Positions 1 to 10,748 of a DNA stretch of 64,000 nucleotides are shown here, piece after piece. Made by a program: the position numbers and the translations under genes. Under the pieces are notes generated by a model that saw nothing but the letters and a program-made list of their open reading frames with translations, was not told where the DNA came from and ran no database searches. How positions within the stretch are numbered: position 1 is the first letter of the stretch; each line of letters begins with the position of its first letter. The DNA lies in the NCBI GenBank assembly GCA_034926225.1, contig JAYFRF010000012.1, forward strand, positions 43,053 to 107,052, given 5' to 3'. This DNA comes from JAAZKA01 sp034926225. Its GTDB lineage: Bacteria; Bacillota; Clostridia; Oscillospirales; QAMX01.

Positions 1-28
1 CAAGCTCCTTTTTGCGTTCGGGGGTCAT
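1..28 (-). CDS. Possible 5' end of a divergent gene cut by the window edge
   Basis: On the minus strand an ATG at 28 opens a frame reading M-T-P-E-R-K-K-E-L before the window ends. A purine-rich AAGGGAAGG lies about 8 bases before it, which fits a ribosome binding site. Only nine codons are visible, so nothing can be said of the product. rpmH often lies divergent to dnaA in this phylum, but these residues do not look like ribosomal protein L34. Confidence 0.3.
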
Positions 29-202
29 ACGTAAAATCCTTCCCTTCCATCATATAAAATCAGGCGTAAACAGGGTACAAACGCGGCAGGAAAAACGTTT
101 TCTCTTGGTAATCCCGGCATTCTTTTTCCGGTACGTTCATTGTATCGCATCCGCGCGCGCATTGCAAGGGGTTTTCCCCACTTATAAAGGGAAAATTTCA
201 TC

Positions 203-231
203 TTGCATTAAGGGGCGAAATGTGCTATACT
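203..231 (+). promoter_or_regulatory. Vegetative promoter for dnaA
   Basis: TTGCAT (203-208) and TATACT (226-231) are separated by exactly 17 bases, about 63 bases before the dnaA start. This is a good match to the housekeeping sigma-A consensus. A GTTTTCCCCA motif (171-180) and GGGAAAA motifs (189-195, 284-290) flank it; they resemble the repeats in the dnaA-dnaN gap and could allow DnaA autoregulation (inference). Confidence 0.7.
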
Positions 232-294
232 GGCTTGGAGCAAGTATTATTATAATAAGGAAGGAAAACCCTGACTTTTGTAAGGGAAAATACG

Positions 295-1605
295 ATGCGA
301 ACATACGCCGACATCTGGAACAGTATCCTCGGACTCATCAGCTCAAAAAAACTGATGACGCCCGTCGCGCTGACGACATGGTTCGATGACGCCGTCCTGC
401 AGGAATTCGACGGAGACCACGCCGTCCTCATGACGACCCACGAAATGAAGAAGGATATCATCGTCCGCAAGTACATAAACCTGCTCGCGGACGCTTTTCG
501 CGAGCTGTTTGCCTCCAACATAGAGATCGTCGTCATGACACCGGAGGAATACGAGGTACACTCGCGCAAAAAACAGTTCAGAGAGGAAATTCCGGAGGAG
601 GAATTCAGCTTCTCCACCTTCGTCGTCGGCGCCTCGAACAAATTCGCCCATGCCGCCGCGCTTGCCGTGGCCAAAAACCCAGCGCAGACCTACAACCCGC
701 TTTTTATCTACGGTCCGTCGGGACTCGGGAAAACCCATCTGCTCGGCGCGATCGCGGGCGAGTTCAAGAAGGCATGGCCCAACCGTACGCCCGTATATAT
801 CACCAGCGAGGACTTTACAAATGAGCTGATTTCCTCCATTTCCCGCAACAGAATGCAGGAATTCCGCGATAAATACCGCAAAATCGACCTCCTGCTCGTC
901 GACGACATCCAGTTCATCGCGGGGAAGGACTCCACGATGGAAGAGTTCTTCCATACCTTCAACGCGCTCGACAAGGACCACAAACAGATCGTACTCACCT
1001 CCGACCGCACGCCGAAGGAGATTCCTCGGCTTGAGGAACGTCTGGTATCCCGGTTTGAGATGGGCCTTCTCGCCGACATCTCGCCGCCAGACTACGAGAT
1101 GCGCTGCGCGATCGTGCTCACGAAGGCAAAGCACCTGCGTGTCGAGCTCCCGACGGAAGTCGTCGACTTCATCGCGAAAAAGATTACGAACAATGTCCGG
1201 CAGCTCGAGGGAACCGTCAAGAAAATGATGGCTCTCAACGTATTCATGGGCGCGCCTTTAAATCTCGACACCGCCGAGAAGGCGATCGAGGATATCTTCC
1301 GGGAAAATCCGGGACTCAACCCGACGCCCGCCTATATCATCAGTCACGTCGCCTCCTTCTACAGCGTCCCGGAAAGGGACATCCTCGGCCAAAAGCGGGA
1401 CGCCGAAACCATGCAGGCACGCCATACCGCGATCTACCTCGTCCGCGTCATGACCGGACTCTCCCTGCAGGATATCGGCGACACCTTCGGGCGCGACCAT
1501 TCCACCGTCCGCTCGTCGCTCGCCCGCACGGAGGATATGCTCGAGTCGAACGCCACGTTCAAGACAAGCCTGAATAACCTGATGAAAACCATCCGCGAAG
1601 GATAG
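295..1605 (+). CDS. dnaA: Chromosomal replication initiator protein DnaA
   Basis: DnaA binds origin boxes as an ATP-dependent filament and opens the duplex. The 436-aa protein has domain I (residues 1-80, IWNSILGLI), a short linker, the AAA+ domain with Walker A GPSGLGKT (140-147) and Walker B LLLVDDIQF (about 199-207), and a C-terminal DNA-binding domain. The signature in that domain reads FGRDHSTVRSS (398-408), whereas most DnaA proteins have FGGRDHTTV followed by I/L-H-A: one Gly is missing and Ser replaces Thr and Ala at positions that contact the box in E. coli. The ATG at 295 has AAGGG 8 bases upstream and gives a family-like N terminus. It heads the dnaA-dnaN-recF-gyr cluster. The identity is secure; the altered recognition helix matches the unusual repeats next door. 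Confidence 0.98.
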   Translation: MRTYADIWNSILGLISSKKLMTPVALTTWFDDAVLQEFDGDHAVLMTTHEMKKDIIVRKYINLLADAFRELFASNIEIVVMTPEEYEVHSRKKQFREEIPEEEFSFSTFVVGASNKFAHAAALAVAKNPAQTYNPLFIYGPSGLGKTHLLGAIAGEFKKAWPNRTPVYITSEDFTNELISSISRNRMQEFRDKYRKIDLLLVDDIQFIAGKDSTMEEFFHTFNALDKDHKQIVLTSDRTPKEIPRLEERLVSRFEMGLLADISPPDYEMRCAIVLTKAKHLRVELPTEVVDFIAKKITNNVRQLEGTVKKMMALNVFMGAPLNLDTAEKAIEDIFRENPGLNPTPAYIISHVASFYSVPERDILGQKRDAETMQARHTAIYLVRVMTGLSLQDIGDTFGRDHSTVRSSLARTEDMLESNATFKTSLNNLMKTIREG

Positions 1606-1888
1606 AGTTTTCCCCGTTTTCCCGGGGACTCGGGAAAACCCCGCCGGGGATAAACATCCATCCCGGGAAAGTCAAAGGAAAATCCACCGATATTTCCCCG
1701 AAAACGCAGGGAAAACCAAACCCGGAAATCCGCGGCTTTTCTCTCATTTTCTCCCGCTTACGCCTGTGGACATGCCTTTTCCCCTTTTCCCCCGGCCCTA
1801 CGTCTTGTTCTTCTGCCTAATACCTATCTGTTTTTTATACAAAAACCGCGCTCATCCGCAAAGCCGAAGGAAGGAAATTTAAACCGCC
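1606..1888. other. Candidate oriC: dnaA-dnaN intergenic region with GTTTTCCC repeats
   Basis: This 283-base gap lies where oriC sits in most Firmicutes. It holds GTTTTCCC at 1607 and 1616, the inverse GGGAAAAC at 1632-1639 and 1709-1716, and near matches (GGGGATAAAC 1646-1655, CTTTTCCCC 1776-1784 and 1784-1793, TGTGGACAT 1765-1773). No exact TTATCCACA is present. An AT-richer stretch (about 1818-1850, TTTTTTATACAAAAA) could be the unwinding element. The dnaN promoter was not clearly resolved here. Calling it oriC is an inference from position and repeat density. Confidence 0.65.
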
Positions 1889-3001
1889 ATGAAAATTTCT
1901 TGTGAAAAAGCCGTTTTGCAGGAAGGACTTTCCAATACAATCCGCGCCGTCGCGGTAAAAAGCCCTATTCCGGCCATGGAAGGCTTCCTCTTTAAAGCGG
2001 GCGAAAGCTTAGAAATTACCTGCTATAACTCGGAGCTCGGAATCCGCACTGCCCTTGGCGCCAGCATTCAGGCACAGGGCTCCCTCGTCCTTCCCGCGAA
2101 ACTGACTCTCGACATCGTTCGCTCCCTGCCTGACGACATCGTTACCATCGAGAGCGACGATCATTTTATGACAACGCTTTCCTGCGGCGCCTCCGTCTTT
2201 AACATCATCGGACTCAATCCGCAGGACTTTCCGGAATTGCCGGTCCTTCTGGAGGAATATTCCGTTTCCCTACGCGCCGGCACTCTGCGGTCTATGATCA
2301 ACGGCGTACTCTTCGCCGCGTCCGACAACGACAATAACCCGGTCTTAACGGGATGTAAACTCGAATTTTCACAAAACCTTCTGACCATCGTCGCGCTCGA
2401 TTACTTCCGGATGGCCATCCGTCGGGAACCGATCGAACGCGAATCCTACGAGGAACTTAGCTTTGTCGTTCCGGCAAAATCCCTGCGCGAACTGGAAAGA
2501 TTCCTCAGCGACGAAGAAGAGACCTTGAAAATCGCGGTTTCCCGCAAAAATATCGCTTTTTCCATCGGGAATATCGTATTAACGTCGCAGCTGCTGGAAG
2601 GCGAATATATGAAATACCGCAACGTGATTCCGAAATCCACCGGTATTTCGATCAAAATCGCTACCGATTCCTTCCTAAAAAGCCTCGAGAGAACCTCCAT
2701 CATCATCAGCGAAACGCTGAAAAACAACACGGTGTTCATGTTCGACGGAAACGTCGCCCGCATCTCCTGCAACACGGCGGTCGGCCGCGCGTACGACGAA
2801 TGCCCGATCGAAACCCTCGCCGGCGATCCGCTGCGCATCAGCTTCAACAGCCGCTATCTCATCGACGCGCTGCGCGCATGCCGGGATGATTCCGCACTTT
2901 TGGGGCTTAACAGCGATCTTGCGCCGTGTGTCATTACCCCGACGGAAGGCGACCGATATCTGTACTTTATCATGCCCGTGCGCCTAAAGGATTCCGTATG
3001 A
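1889..3001 (+). CDS. dnaN: DNA polymerase III beta subunit (sliding clamp)
   Basis: The 370-aa protein is the ring-shaped processivity clamp that tethers the replicative polymerase to DNA. Length and three-domain repeat architecture fit the family; the C terminus YLYFIMPVRL matches the conserved end that forms part of the protein-binding pocket. The ATG at 1889 follows GAAGGAAGG about 11 bases upstream. The stop TGA overlaps the next start (ATGA), so the S4-domain gene is probably translationally coupled. Sequence and location between dnaA and recF leave little doubt. Confidence 0.97.
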   Translation: MKISCEKAVLQEGLSNTIRAVAVKSPIPAMEGFLFKAGESLEITCYNSELGIRTALGASIQAQGSLVLPAKLTLDIVRSLPDDIVTIESDDHFMTTLSCGASVFNIIGLNPQDFPELPVLLEEYSVSLRAGTLRSMINGVLFAASDNDNNPVLTGCKLEFSQNLLTIVALDYFRMAIRREPIERESYEELSFVVPAKSLRELERFLSDEEETLKIAVSRKNIAFSIGNIVLTSQLLEGEYMKYRNVIPKSTGISIKIATDSFLKSLERTSIIISETLKNNTVFMFDGNVARISCNTAVGRAYDECPIETLAGDPLRISFNSRYLIDALRACRDDSALLGLNSDLAPCVITPTEGDRYLYFIMPVRLKDSV

Positions 3002-3213
3002 GTAATGAAAATACTATCCGCATCGACTCCGAGTTCATCAAGCTCGAAGCCGCCCTAAAGCTCGCCGGCGTCGTCATGACGGGCGGCGAAGCAAAACATG
3101 TCATCCAAATGGGCTTTGTTCGTGTAAACGGCAATATTTGTACCGAAAGAGGGAAAAAACTACGCCCGGATGACATAATTTTGTTTAATGGGCAAACTTT
3201 TACGGTAAAATAA
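2998..3213 (+). CDS. S4-domain RNA-binding protein (YaaA/YbcJ type)
   Basis: A 71-aa protein made almost wholly of an S4 RNA-binding fold: the stretch IKLEAALKLAGVVMTGGEAK, then VRVNGNICTERGKKLRPDD and a basic C terminus. It is the small protein usually found between dnaN and recF in Firmicutes; its role is not settled but RNA or ribosome binding is expected from the domain. The start at 2998 uses the ATGA overlap with dnaN and has AAAGGA upstream; a longer frame from 2926 inside dnaN was set aside. It ends one base before recF. Confidence 0.93.
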   Translation: MSNENTIRIDSEFIKLEAALKLAGVVMTGGEAKHVIQMGFVRVNGNICTERGKKLRPDDIILFNGQTFTVK

Positions 3214-4320
3214 ATGTATCTGTCCTCCTTGCGTTTAACGGATTTCCGCAACCACGCGGATACCGAAATCCATCCCGATCCCGGTACAAATCTGATCCTC
3301 GGCGCTAACGCGCAGGGAAAAACCAACCTTCTGGAAGCCATCGTATGCCTGTCTCGCGCCCAAAGCTTCCGCGCGCGGCGGGATACGGAGCTGCGGCGCT
3401 TCGGTACGTCCGGCGCGGCGCTTGACGCGACTTTATCGGGAGGCGAAAGAGAGTACGAACTGCGGCTGCTCTTCGGGGAGCGCAAACAGGCGTTCGTCAA
3501 CGGCGTCCGCCAGAGAAAGACAGCCGACTTTACCTCCCTTTTTCACGTCGTGCTCTTTTGCCCGGAGGATCTGGAGCTGGTGCGCGGCGCAGGGACGATC
3601 CGCCGCCGCTTTATCGATAACGCGCTCTGCGCGCTGCGGCCGAATTACGAAAAATTATACTCGGAGTATAACCGCCTGCATGCCCATATCGTGCGGCTGC
3701 TGCGCGACGGGGACCCCGACGAGCTGCTGGACGACTTCTCCTACCGCCTATACAGTGTCGGCGCGCGGATGATCCCGTACAGGGCCGCATTCTGCGAGAG
3801 TCTTTCCCATCGCGCGGCGCAGTACCATGCGGAGATTGCGGATTCGGAAGTCCTTATGGCGGCGTATAAAACGGTATCGACGGTGACGGATACGGCGGCG
3901 CCCGCCTCGGTGATCGCGGGACAGCTGTGGGCTCATTACCTTGCGCATAAAGACGCGTCACGGCGTACGGGCTGCGTTTTGACAGGGCCGCACCGTGACG
4001 ATCTGCTTTTCTGCATCGGCGGCTGCCCGGCGAAAGAATTTGCGTCGCAGGGGCAGGCGCGGACGGCGGCGATCGCCTGCAAGCTTGCGGAGCGGGAAAT
4101 CTTCCGCAAAAACGACGGCGACGCGCCGATACTGCTTTTAGACGACGTTTTATCGGAGCTGGATGAAAAGCGCCGTCTGTTTATTTTGCAGGGCATCACC
4201 GGAGGGCAGGTATTCATCACCTCGTGTGAAGCAGGAAAGACCCGCGATGTGGGAACGCCGGAGATTCCGGCGCGGAAGATATTTTATGTGGAAAACGGAC
4301 GCGTGACGGAAAGGAAGTAA
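3214..4320 (+). CDS. recF: DNA replication and repair protein RecF
   Basis: RecF is an SMC-like ATPase that helps RecO and RecR load RecA at single-strand gaps. The 368-aa protein has Walker A GANAQGKTN (residues 30-38), an ABC-type signature FASQGQARTAAIACKLAE and Walker B ILLLDDVLSELD near the C terminus. The ATG at 3214 directly follows the S4 gene stop, so both are co-transcribed and probably coupled; RecF is typically made at low level. It is followed after one base by the DUF370 gene. Normal family length; no defects seen. Confidence 0.97.
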   Translation: MYLSSLRLTDFRNHADTEIHPDPGTNLILGANAQGKTNLLEAIVCLSRAQSFRARRDTELRRFGTSGAALDATLSGGEREYELRLLFGERKQAFVNGVRQRKTADFTSLFHVVLFCPEDLELVRGAGTIRRRFIDNALCALRPNYEKLYSEYNRLHAHIVRLLRDGDPDELLDDFSYRLYSVGARMIPYRAAFCESLSHRAAQYHAEIADSEVLMAAYKTVSTVTDTAAPASVIAGQLWAHYLAHKDASRRTGCVLTGPHRDDLLFCIGGCPAKEFASQGQARTAAIACKLAEREIFRKNDGDAPILLLDDVLSELDEKRRLFILQGITGGQVFITSCEAGKTRDVGTPEIPARKIFYVENGRVTERK

Positions 4321-4321
4321 T

Positions 4322-4585
4322 ATGTACCTGCATTTGGGCGACGAGGTCATGGCGAAAAACCGCCAGATAATCGGCGTATTCGATCTGGACACTTCGACGG
4401 TGACAAAGACGACGCGCGACTTCCTTGCGGAAGCGCAAAAAAAGGGGATTGTCGTCAACATCGGCGAAAACCTGCCGAAATCTTTTGTTTTATGCGAAGA
4501 AAACGAAAAATTCAAGGTATATATCTCCCCATTGGCCGCGTCCACATTGCGTCGGCGCGCGCAGAGCAACAAGCTTTTTGAATAA
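4322..4585 (+). CDS. remB: RemB/YaaB-type DUF370 protein
   Basis: An 87-aa protein of the DUF370 family (MYLHLGDE, IGVFDLDTSTV, NIGENLPKSFVLC). The Bacillus paralog RemA is a DNA-binding activator of biofilm matrix genes; RemB (YaaB) sits between recF and gyrB exactly as here and is less well understood. The start follows recF by one base, so it is in the same transcript. DNA binding by an oligomeric ring is inferred from the RemA family; regulation of matrix genes in this organism is not shown by the sequence. Confidence 0.88.
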   Translation: MYLHLGDEVMAKNRQIIGVFDLDTSTVTKTTRDFLAEAQKKGIVVNIGENLPKSFVLCEENEKFKVYISPLAASTLRRRAQSNKLFE

Positions 4586-4668
4586 TCGCCATTCGTCGGG
4601 GCAGGCGGTGTCAGCTTCATCCCCGGCGGCGCTTAAATCATAACAAATTTAGAGTAAGGCAGACTTTT

Positions 4669-6681
<2,013 letters not shown>

Positions 6682-6733
6682 CAGTTTATGAAGACTATGA
6701 ATGCCGGAAAGTCCTGATAAGGAGTAAAACAAC

Positions 6734-9298
6734 ATGGAAACCCCCAATACGCATCATATTATTCCGATGGACATCGAGCGCCAGATGAAGTCCGCCTTCA
6801 TCGACTATTCCATGTCCGTTATCGTTGCCCGCGCCCTGCCGGATGTGCGCGACGGAATGAAACCCGTCCACCGCCGCATCCTGTACAGTATGTATAACTC
6901 CGGGTTAACCCCGGATAAGAACTATTCGAAGTCCGCGGCGACGGCCGGCGATGTAATCAAATATTTCCACCCCCACGGCGAGGCATCCGTCTACGACGCA
7001 CTCGTCCGTTTAGCGCAGGACTTTTCCCTGCGCTATCCGCTTGTCGACGGACAGGGCAACTTTGGTTCCGTCGATGGCGACCCGCCTGCCGCGATGCGTT
7101 ATACGGAATCGAAGCTCTCGAAAATTTCGATGGATATGATGACCGATATCGAGAAGGATACGGTCAACTTTGTGCCCAATTACGACGGACGCTATAAGGA
7201 GCCCGCCGTGTTGCCGTCGCGCTTCCCGAACCTGCTTGTCAACGGCTCGGTGGGTATCGCGGTCGGTATGGCGACGAATATCCCCCCGCATAACTTAGGC
7301 GAGGTCATCGACGCGGTCGTGTACCAGATCGATCACCCCGACGCGACGCTCGACGATTTGATGCAGTTTGTGCAGGGACCCGACTTCCCGACCGGCGGCA
7401 CCATCGTCGGTCGCGCCGGTACCCGCGCGGCTTATGCGACGGGACGGGGCACCATTCGCCTGCGCGCGAAATGCGAGATTATCGAGGAAAACGGCCGGCA
7501 CCGCATCGAGGTCACCGAAATTCCATACATGGTCAACAAGGTTAAGCTTGTCAAGGGCATCGCCGATCTTGTAAAGGACAAGAGAATTGAAGGAATTTCC
7601 GATCTTTCCGACCACTCAGACCGCCTGGGTCTTAAAATCGTGATCGATCTGAAAAAGGACGCAAATCCGCAGGTCGTCTTGAACCAGCTTTACAGCTATT
7701 CTCTGCTGCAGGAGAATATTTCGGTTATCATGCTCGCTCTGTCCGAAGGACAGCCCAAAATCATGACCTTAAAGCAGATGCTAGGCGAATATATCGCGTT
7801 CCAGAAGGAAGTTGTTACCCGCCGGACGCGCTTTGAGCTACAGCGTGCGAGAAAGCGCGCGCATATCCTCGAAGGACTGAAAATCGCAATCGACAATATC
7901 GACGAGGTCATCCATATTCTCCGTTCGTCCAAGACAGAGCCGATCGCGAAAGAAAATCTGGAGAACCGTTTCGAACTTTCCGAAGACCAGTCGCAGGCGA
8001 TCGTCGATATGCGCATGGGACGGCTTACGGGACTGGAGCGCGATAAGCTGGAGGAAGAACTGGCGGGACTGGAGCACAAAATCGCGGAATATGAGAAGAT
8101 TCTCGTATCCGACGAGCTGCTGTACGGCATCGTGAAGAAGGAAATCCTCGAAATCCGCAAGAAATACGCCGACGAGCGCCGTACGCAGATCGAGCTTGTG
8201 GACGATGAGCTGGATATTGAGGATCTGATCGAAAACGAGGACAACGCCTTTACGCTGACGAAGGCGGGATACGTCAAGCGCCTGCCGGTCACCGCCTACC
8301 GTGCGCAGCGCCGCGGCGGCCGCGGGGTAACCGGTCAGTCCCTGCGTGAGGAGGACGCCGTGACGACGATGTTCGTTACGAAAACGCACAATCCGGTGCT
8401 GTTTTTTACCGATATGGGCAGAGTTTTCCGCATGAAGGGCTATCAGGTGCCGTCCGCATCCCGTACTGCGAAGGGGATGAATATCGTAAACCTTCTCCAG
8501 CTCGACCCGGATGAGCATGTAACGACACTCGTACCGGTGACGCCGGTCGAGGGTGAGGATGAGCGCAATCTGGTGCTTGTCACGCGCGAGGGCATCGTGA
8601 AGCGTATGGCGCTTGCGGCGCTGACAAACATCCGCCGTTCGGGGCTGCGCGCGGTCAATCTGCGCGAGGGAGACCGCCTGGTTTCCGTTGCCCTGACGTC
8701 GGGGCATCAGGATATCCTGATCGCGTCGCATGACGGGCAGGCGATCCGCTTCGGCGAGGAGGAAGCCCGTGAAATGGGGCGTACCGCGACGGGCGTCATC
8801 GGCATGCGGCTAGGCGAGGGCGACTATGTCGTCGGCGCGGTCGCGCTTAAGGAGCAGGACGACGTGCTGACGGTAACCGAAAACGGCTACGGGAAACGGA
8901 CCATGGAGGAGCAGTTCCCGAAGCGTCACCGCGCGGGCGGCGGCGTGATCTGCCATGACCTGACGGAGAAGACGGGGAAGCTCGCGGGAGTCCTCGAGAT
9001 CGCGGGCGAGGGAGACCTCCTGATCATTGCGTCCGACGGGCAGATATTACGTTCGGACGCCTCCGAGGTGCGTTTGTGCGGCAGAGCGTCGCAGGGGGTT
9101 ATCCTGCTGCGCGCGGCGGAGGATACTAGAGTCATCGACGTCGCCTTCATCGACAAGACGGAGGACGAAGATCAGGACGAGGACACGGCGGAAACCGCCG
9201 TGTCGGAAACCGCTGTGTCGGAAACCGCCGTGCCCGAAATTGCAGCGGCGGAGGACGTACCCGTACCCCAAGAGCGTGATGAAGGAGACGACGCGTGA
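6734..9298 (+). CDS. gyrA: DNA gyrase subunit A
   Basis: GyrA cuts and rejoins DNA and wraps it. The 854-aa protein has the catalytic Tyr123 in AAMRYTESK, the breakage-reunion core, a coiled coil and a C-terminal propeller with the GyrA-box QRRGGRG, which marks it as gyrase rather than topoisomerase IV. In the quinolone pocket HPHGEASVYDAL the residue matching E. coli Ser83 is Ala84. The last 50 residues form an acidic tail containing three near-identical ETAVS repeats, which is not part of the core fold. A stop/GTG overlap (GTGA) joins it to rnhA. ATG at 6734 follows AAGGAG. Confidence 0.98.
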   Translation: METPNTHHIIPMDIERQMKSAFIDYSMSVIVARALPDVRDGMKPVHRRILYSMYNSGLTPDKNYSKSAATAGDVIKYFHPHGEASVYDALVRLAQDFSLRYPLVDGQGNFGSVDGDPPAAMRYTESKLSKISMDMMTDIEKDTVNFVPNYDGRYKEPAVLPSRFPNLLVNGSVGIAVGMATNIPPHNLGEVIDAVVYQIDHPDATLDDLMQFVQGPDFPTGGTIVGRAGTRAAYATGRGTIRLRAKCEIIEENGRHRIEVTEIPYMVNKVKLVKGIADLVKDKRIEGISDLSDHSDRLGLKIVIDLKKDANPQVVLNQLYSYSLLQENISVIMLALSEGQPKIMTLKQMLGEYIAFQKEVVTRRTRFELQRARKRAHILEGLKIAIDNIDEVIHILRSSKTEPIAKENLENRFELSEDQSQAIVDMRMGRLTGLERDKLEEELAGLEHKIAEYEKILVSDELLYGIVKKEILEIRKKYADERRTQIELVDDELDIEDLIENEDNAFTLTKAGYVKRLPVTAYRAQRRGGRGVTGQSLREEDAVTTMFVTKTHNPVLFFTDMGRVFRMKGYQVPSASRTAKGMNIVNLLQLDPDEHVTTLVPVTPVEGEDERNLVLVTREGIVKRMALAALTNIRRSGLRAVNLREGDRLVSVALTSGHQDILIASHDGQAIRFGEEEAREMGRTATGVIGMRLGEGDYVVGAVALKEQDDVLTVTENGYGKRTMEEQFPKRHRAGGGVICHDLTEKTGKLAGVLEIAGEGDLLIIASDGQILRSDASEVRLCGRASQGVILLRAAEDTRVIDVAFIDKTEDEDQDEDTAETAVSETAVSETAVPEIAAAEDVPVPQERDEGDDA

Positions 9299-9753
9299 GG
9301 AAAGAAGTCCGAATCTGGACGGACGGGGCCTGTTCGGGAAACCCGGGCCCCGGCGGCTGGGGCGCGATTTTAGAGTATCGGGGAACCGATAAGATGCATC
9401 GCTTAGAGCTGTCCGGCGGCGATCCCGCTACAACGAACAACCGCATGGAGCTATATGGCGCGATCGAAGCACTGTCGAAGCTAAAAGAGCCGTGCGACGT
9501 GACGCTGTACAGCGATTCCCAGTACCTGGTCGATTCGATGACGAAGGGCTGGGCGAAGGGCTGGAAAGCGCGGGGATGGGTGAAGGCGGATAAGACGCCG
9601 GCGAAAAACCCGGAGCTGTTTGAAAGGCTCCTGGCGCTTTGCGAGTACCACAGTGTACGGTTTGTCTGGGTTAAGGGACACGCGGTAAATCCGAATAACA
9701 ACCGCTGTGATGAACTGGCGGTGGCCGAACGTGACAAAGCGGCGCGGCAATAG
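9295..9753 (+). CDS. rnhA: Ribonuclease HI
   Basis: Cleaves the RNA strand of RNA-DNA hybrids, clearing primers and R-loops. The 152-aa protein keeps all four metal-binding acidic residues: D10 (WTDGACSGNPG), E52 (NNRMELYGA), D74 (LYSDSQYLV) and D139 (CDELAV), plus the Trp-rich basic handle (KGWAKGWKARGW) of the E. coli-type enzyme. The GTG start at 9295 overlaps the gyrA stop as GTGA, with GAAGGAG upstream inside gyrA, so it is translationally coupled to gyrase. Placement next to gyrA suits supercoiling-linked R-loop control (inference). Confidence 0.95.
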   Translation: MRKEVRIWTDGACSGNPGPGGWGAILEYRGTDKMHRLELSGGDPATTNNRMELYGAIEALSKLKEPCDVTLYSDSQYLVDSMTKGWAKGWKARGWVKADKTPAKNPELFERLLALCEYHSVRFVWVKGHAVNPNNNRCDELAVAERDKAARQ

Positions 9754-9773
9754 AGGAAAGAGGCGAAAAAACC

Positions 9774-10727
9774 ATGCTTAATACCCTGGTGTTCTCGCTG
9801 AACGCGGTGGCGCCGCTGGCAGTGCTGATGGCATTGGGCGTTTTTCTGCGGTATCGGAAGATATTGTCGGAAGCGTTTTTCCTGTCGGCGAATAAGCTGT
9901 CCTTTTCGATACTGCTGCCGGTGATGCTGTTTTGCAACATTTACGACTGCAGGGAAAGCGCCACCGAGTTTGACTGGCGCTATGTCGGCATCGCAATGGG
10001 ATGCATTGTCGGGGCGTTTATCCTGCTGATGCTGATCGTGCCGCTCGTCGCGCGGGATAAAACACGGATCGGTGTGATCATACAGGGCATATTCCGCTCG
10101 AATTTCCTCGTTTTCGGCGTGCCGGTGGTTACGAACATGTTCGGCGAGTCGGAGCTGTGGACGACGTCGATGCTGCTGCCGTTTATTATTCCGACTTTCA
10201 ACATGCTGGCAGTGTTCGCGCTGACATGGTACATTACGCCGGAGCATGGGATAAAGAGACTGCGTTGCGCGCTGATCGAAATATTAAAAAATCCGCTGAT
10301 CATTGCGTCGATTTTGTCGTATGCGGTCATTTTAACAAGAATTACTTTACCGTCGGCGCTGTATAAGACGTTAAGCAATCTGAAAGATGTCGGGACGCCG
10401 CTGGCACTGATCGCACTTGGCGGCACGCTGACGTTTTCGAGCATGAGGAGCAATGCAAAAGCCCTGTTCGGTGCCTGTATCGGCAAGCTTGTCTTAATGC
10501 CGGCGCTGGTGCTGCCGATCGCACTTACGTTTGGGTATCGCGGCAGCACGATCGGCGCGCTTTTAGCGATGGCCGGGTCGCCGACGGCGATATCGAGTTA
10601 CGTCATGGCGCAGCAGTGCGGGAATGACGGAGATCTCGCGGGACAGGTGGTCGTCATCACCACGATCGGAAGTGTTGTGACGATGTTTGTCTGGATATTT
10701 GCACTGCGCGCGTGCGGTGTACTGTGA
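9774..10727 (+). CDS. AEC-family (auxin efflux carrier-like) transporter
   Basis: A 317-aa integral membrane protein with about ten hydrophobic segments in two halves. It shows family features: an N-terminal helix pair with LGVFLRYRKILSE, a central basic loop, and the C-terminal half with ALGGTLTF and the conserved LLAMAGSPTAISSYVMAQQ. AEC carriers move organic anions such as malate or malonate; the substrate here cannot be read from sequence. It lies 20 bases after rnhA and 21 before the response regulator, so it may belong to the same transcript. ATG at 9774 follows AGAGGAAAGAGG. Confidence 0.88.
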   Translation: MLNTLVFSLNAVAPLAVLMALGVFLRYRKILSEAFFLSANKLSFSILLPVMLFCNIYDCRESATEFDWRYVGIAMGCIVGAFILLMLIVPLVARDKTRIGVIIQGIFRSNFLVFGVPVVTNMFGESELWTTSMLLPFIIPTFNMLAVFALTWYITPEHGIKRLRCALIEILKNPLIIASILSYAVILTRITLPSALYKTLSNLKDVGTPLALIALGGTLTFSSMRSNAKALFGACIGKLVLMPALVLPIALTFGYRGSTIGALLAMAGSPTAISSYVMAQQCGNDGDLAGQVVVITTIGSVVTMFVWIFALRACGVL

Positions 10728-10748
10728 GACCGAAATCAGGAGGTTTTT

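Noticed and set aside
343..1134. Long minus-strand frame opposite dnaA (and similar frames opposite recF, gyrB, gyrA, der, araB and others)
   Set aside because: They mirror the codon structure of the GC-rich real gene, have Arg/Ala/His-rich products and no binding site.
2926..2997. Extended start of the S4-domain gene inside dnaN
   Set aside because: The ATG at 2998 overlaps the dnaN stop and gives the family N terminus.
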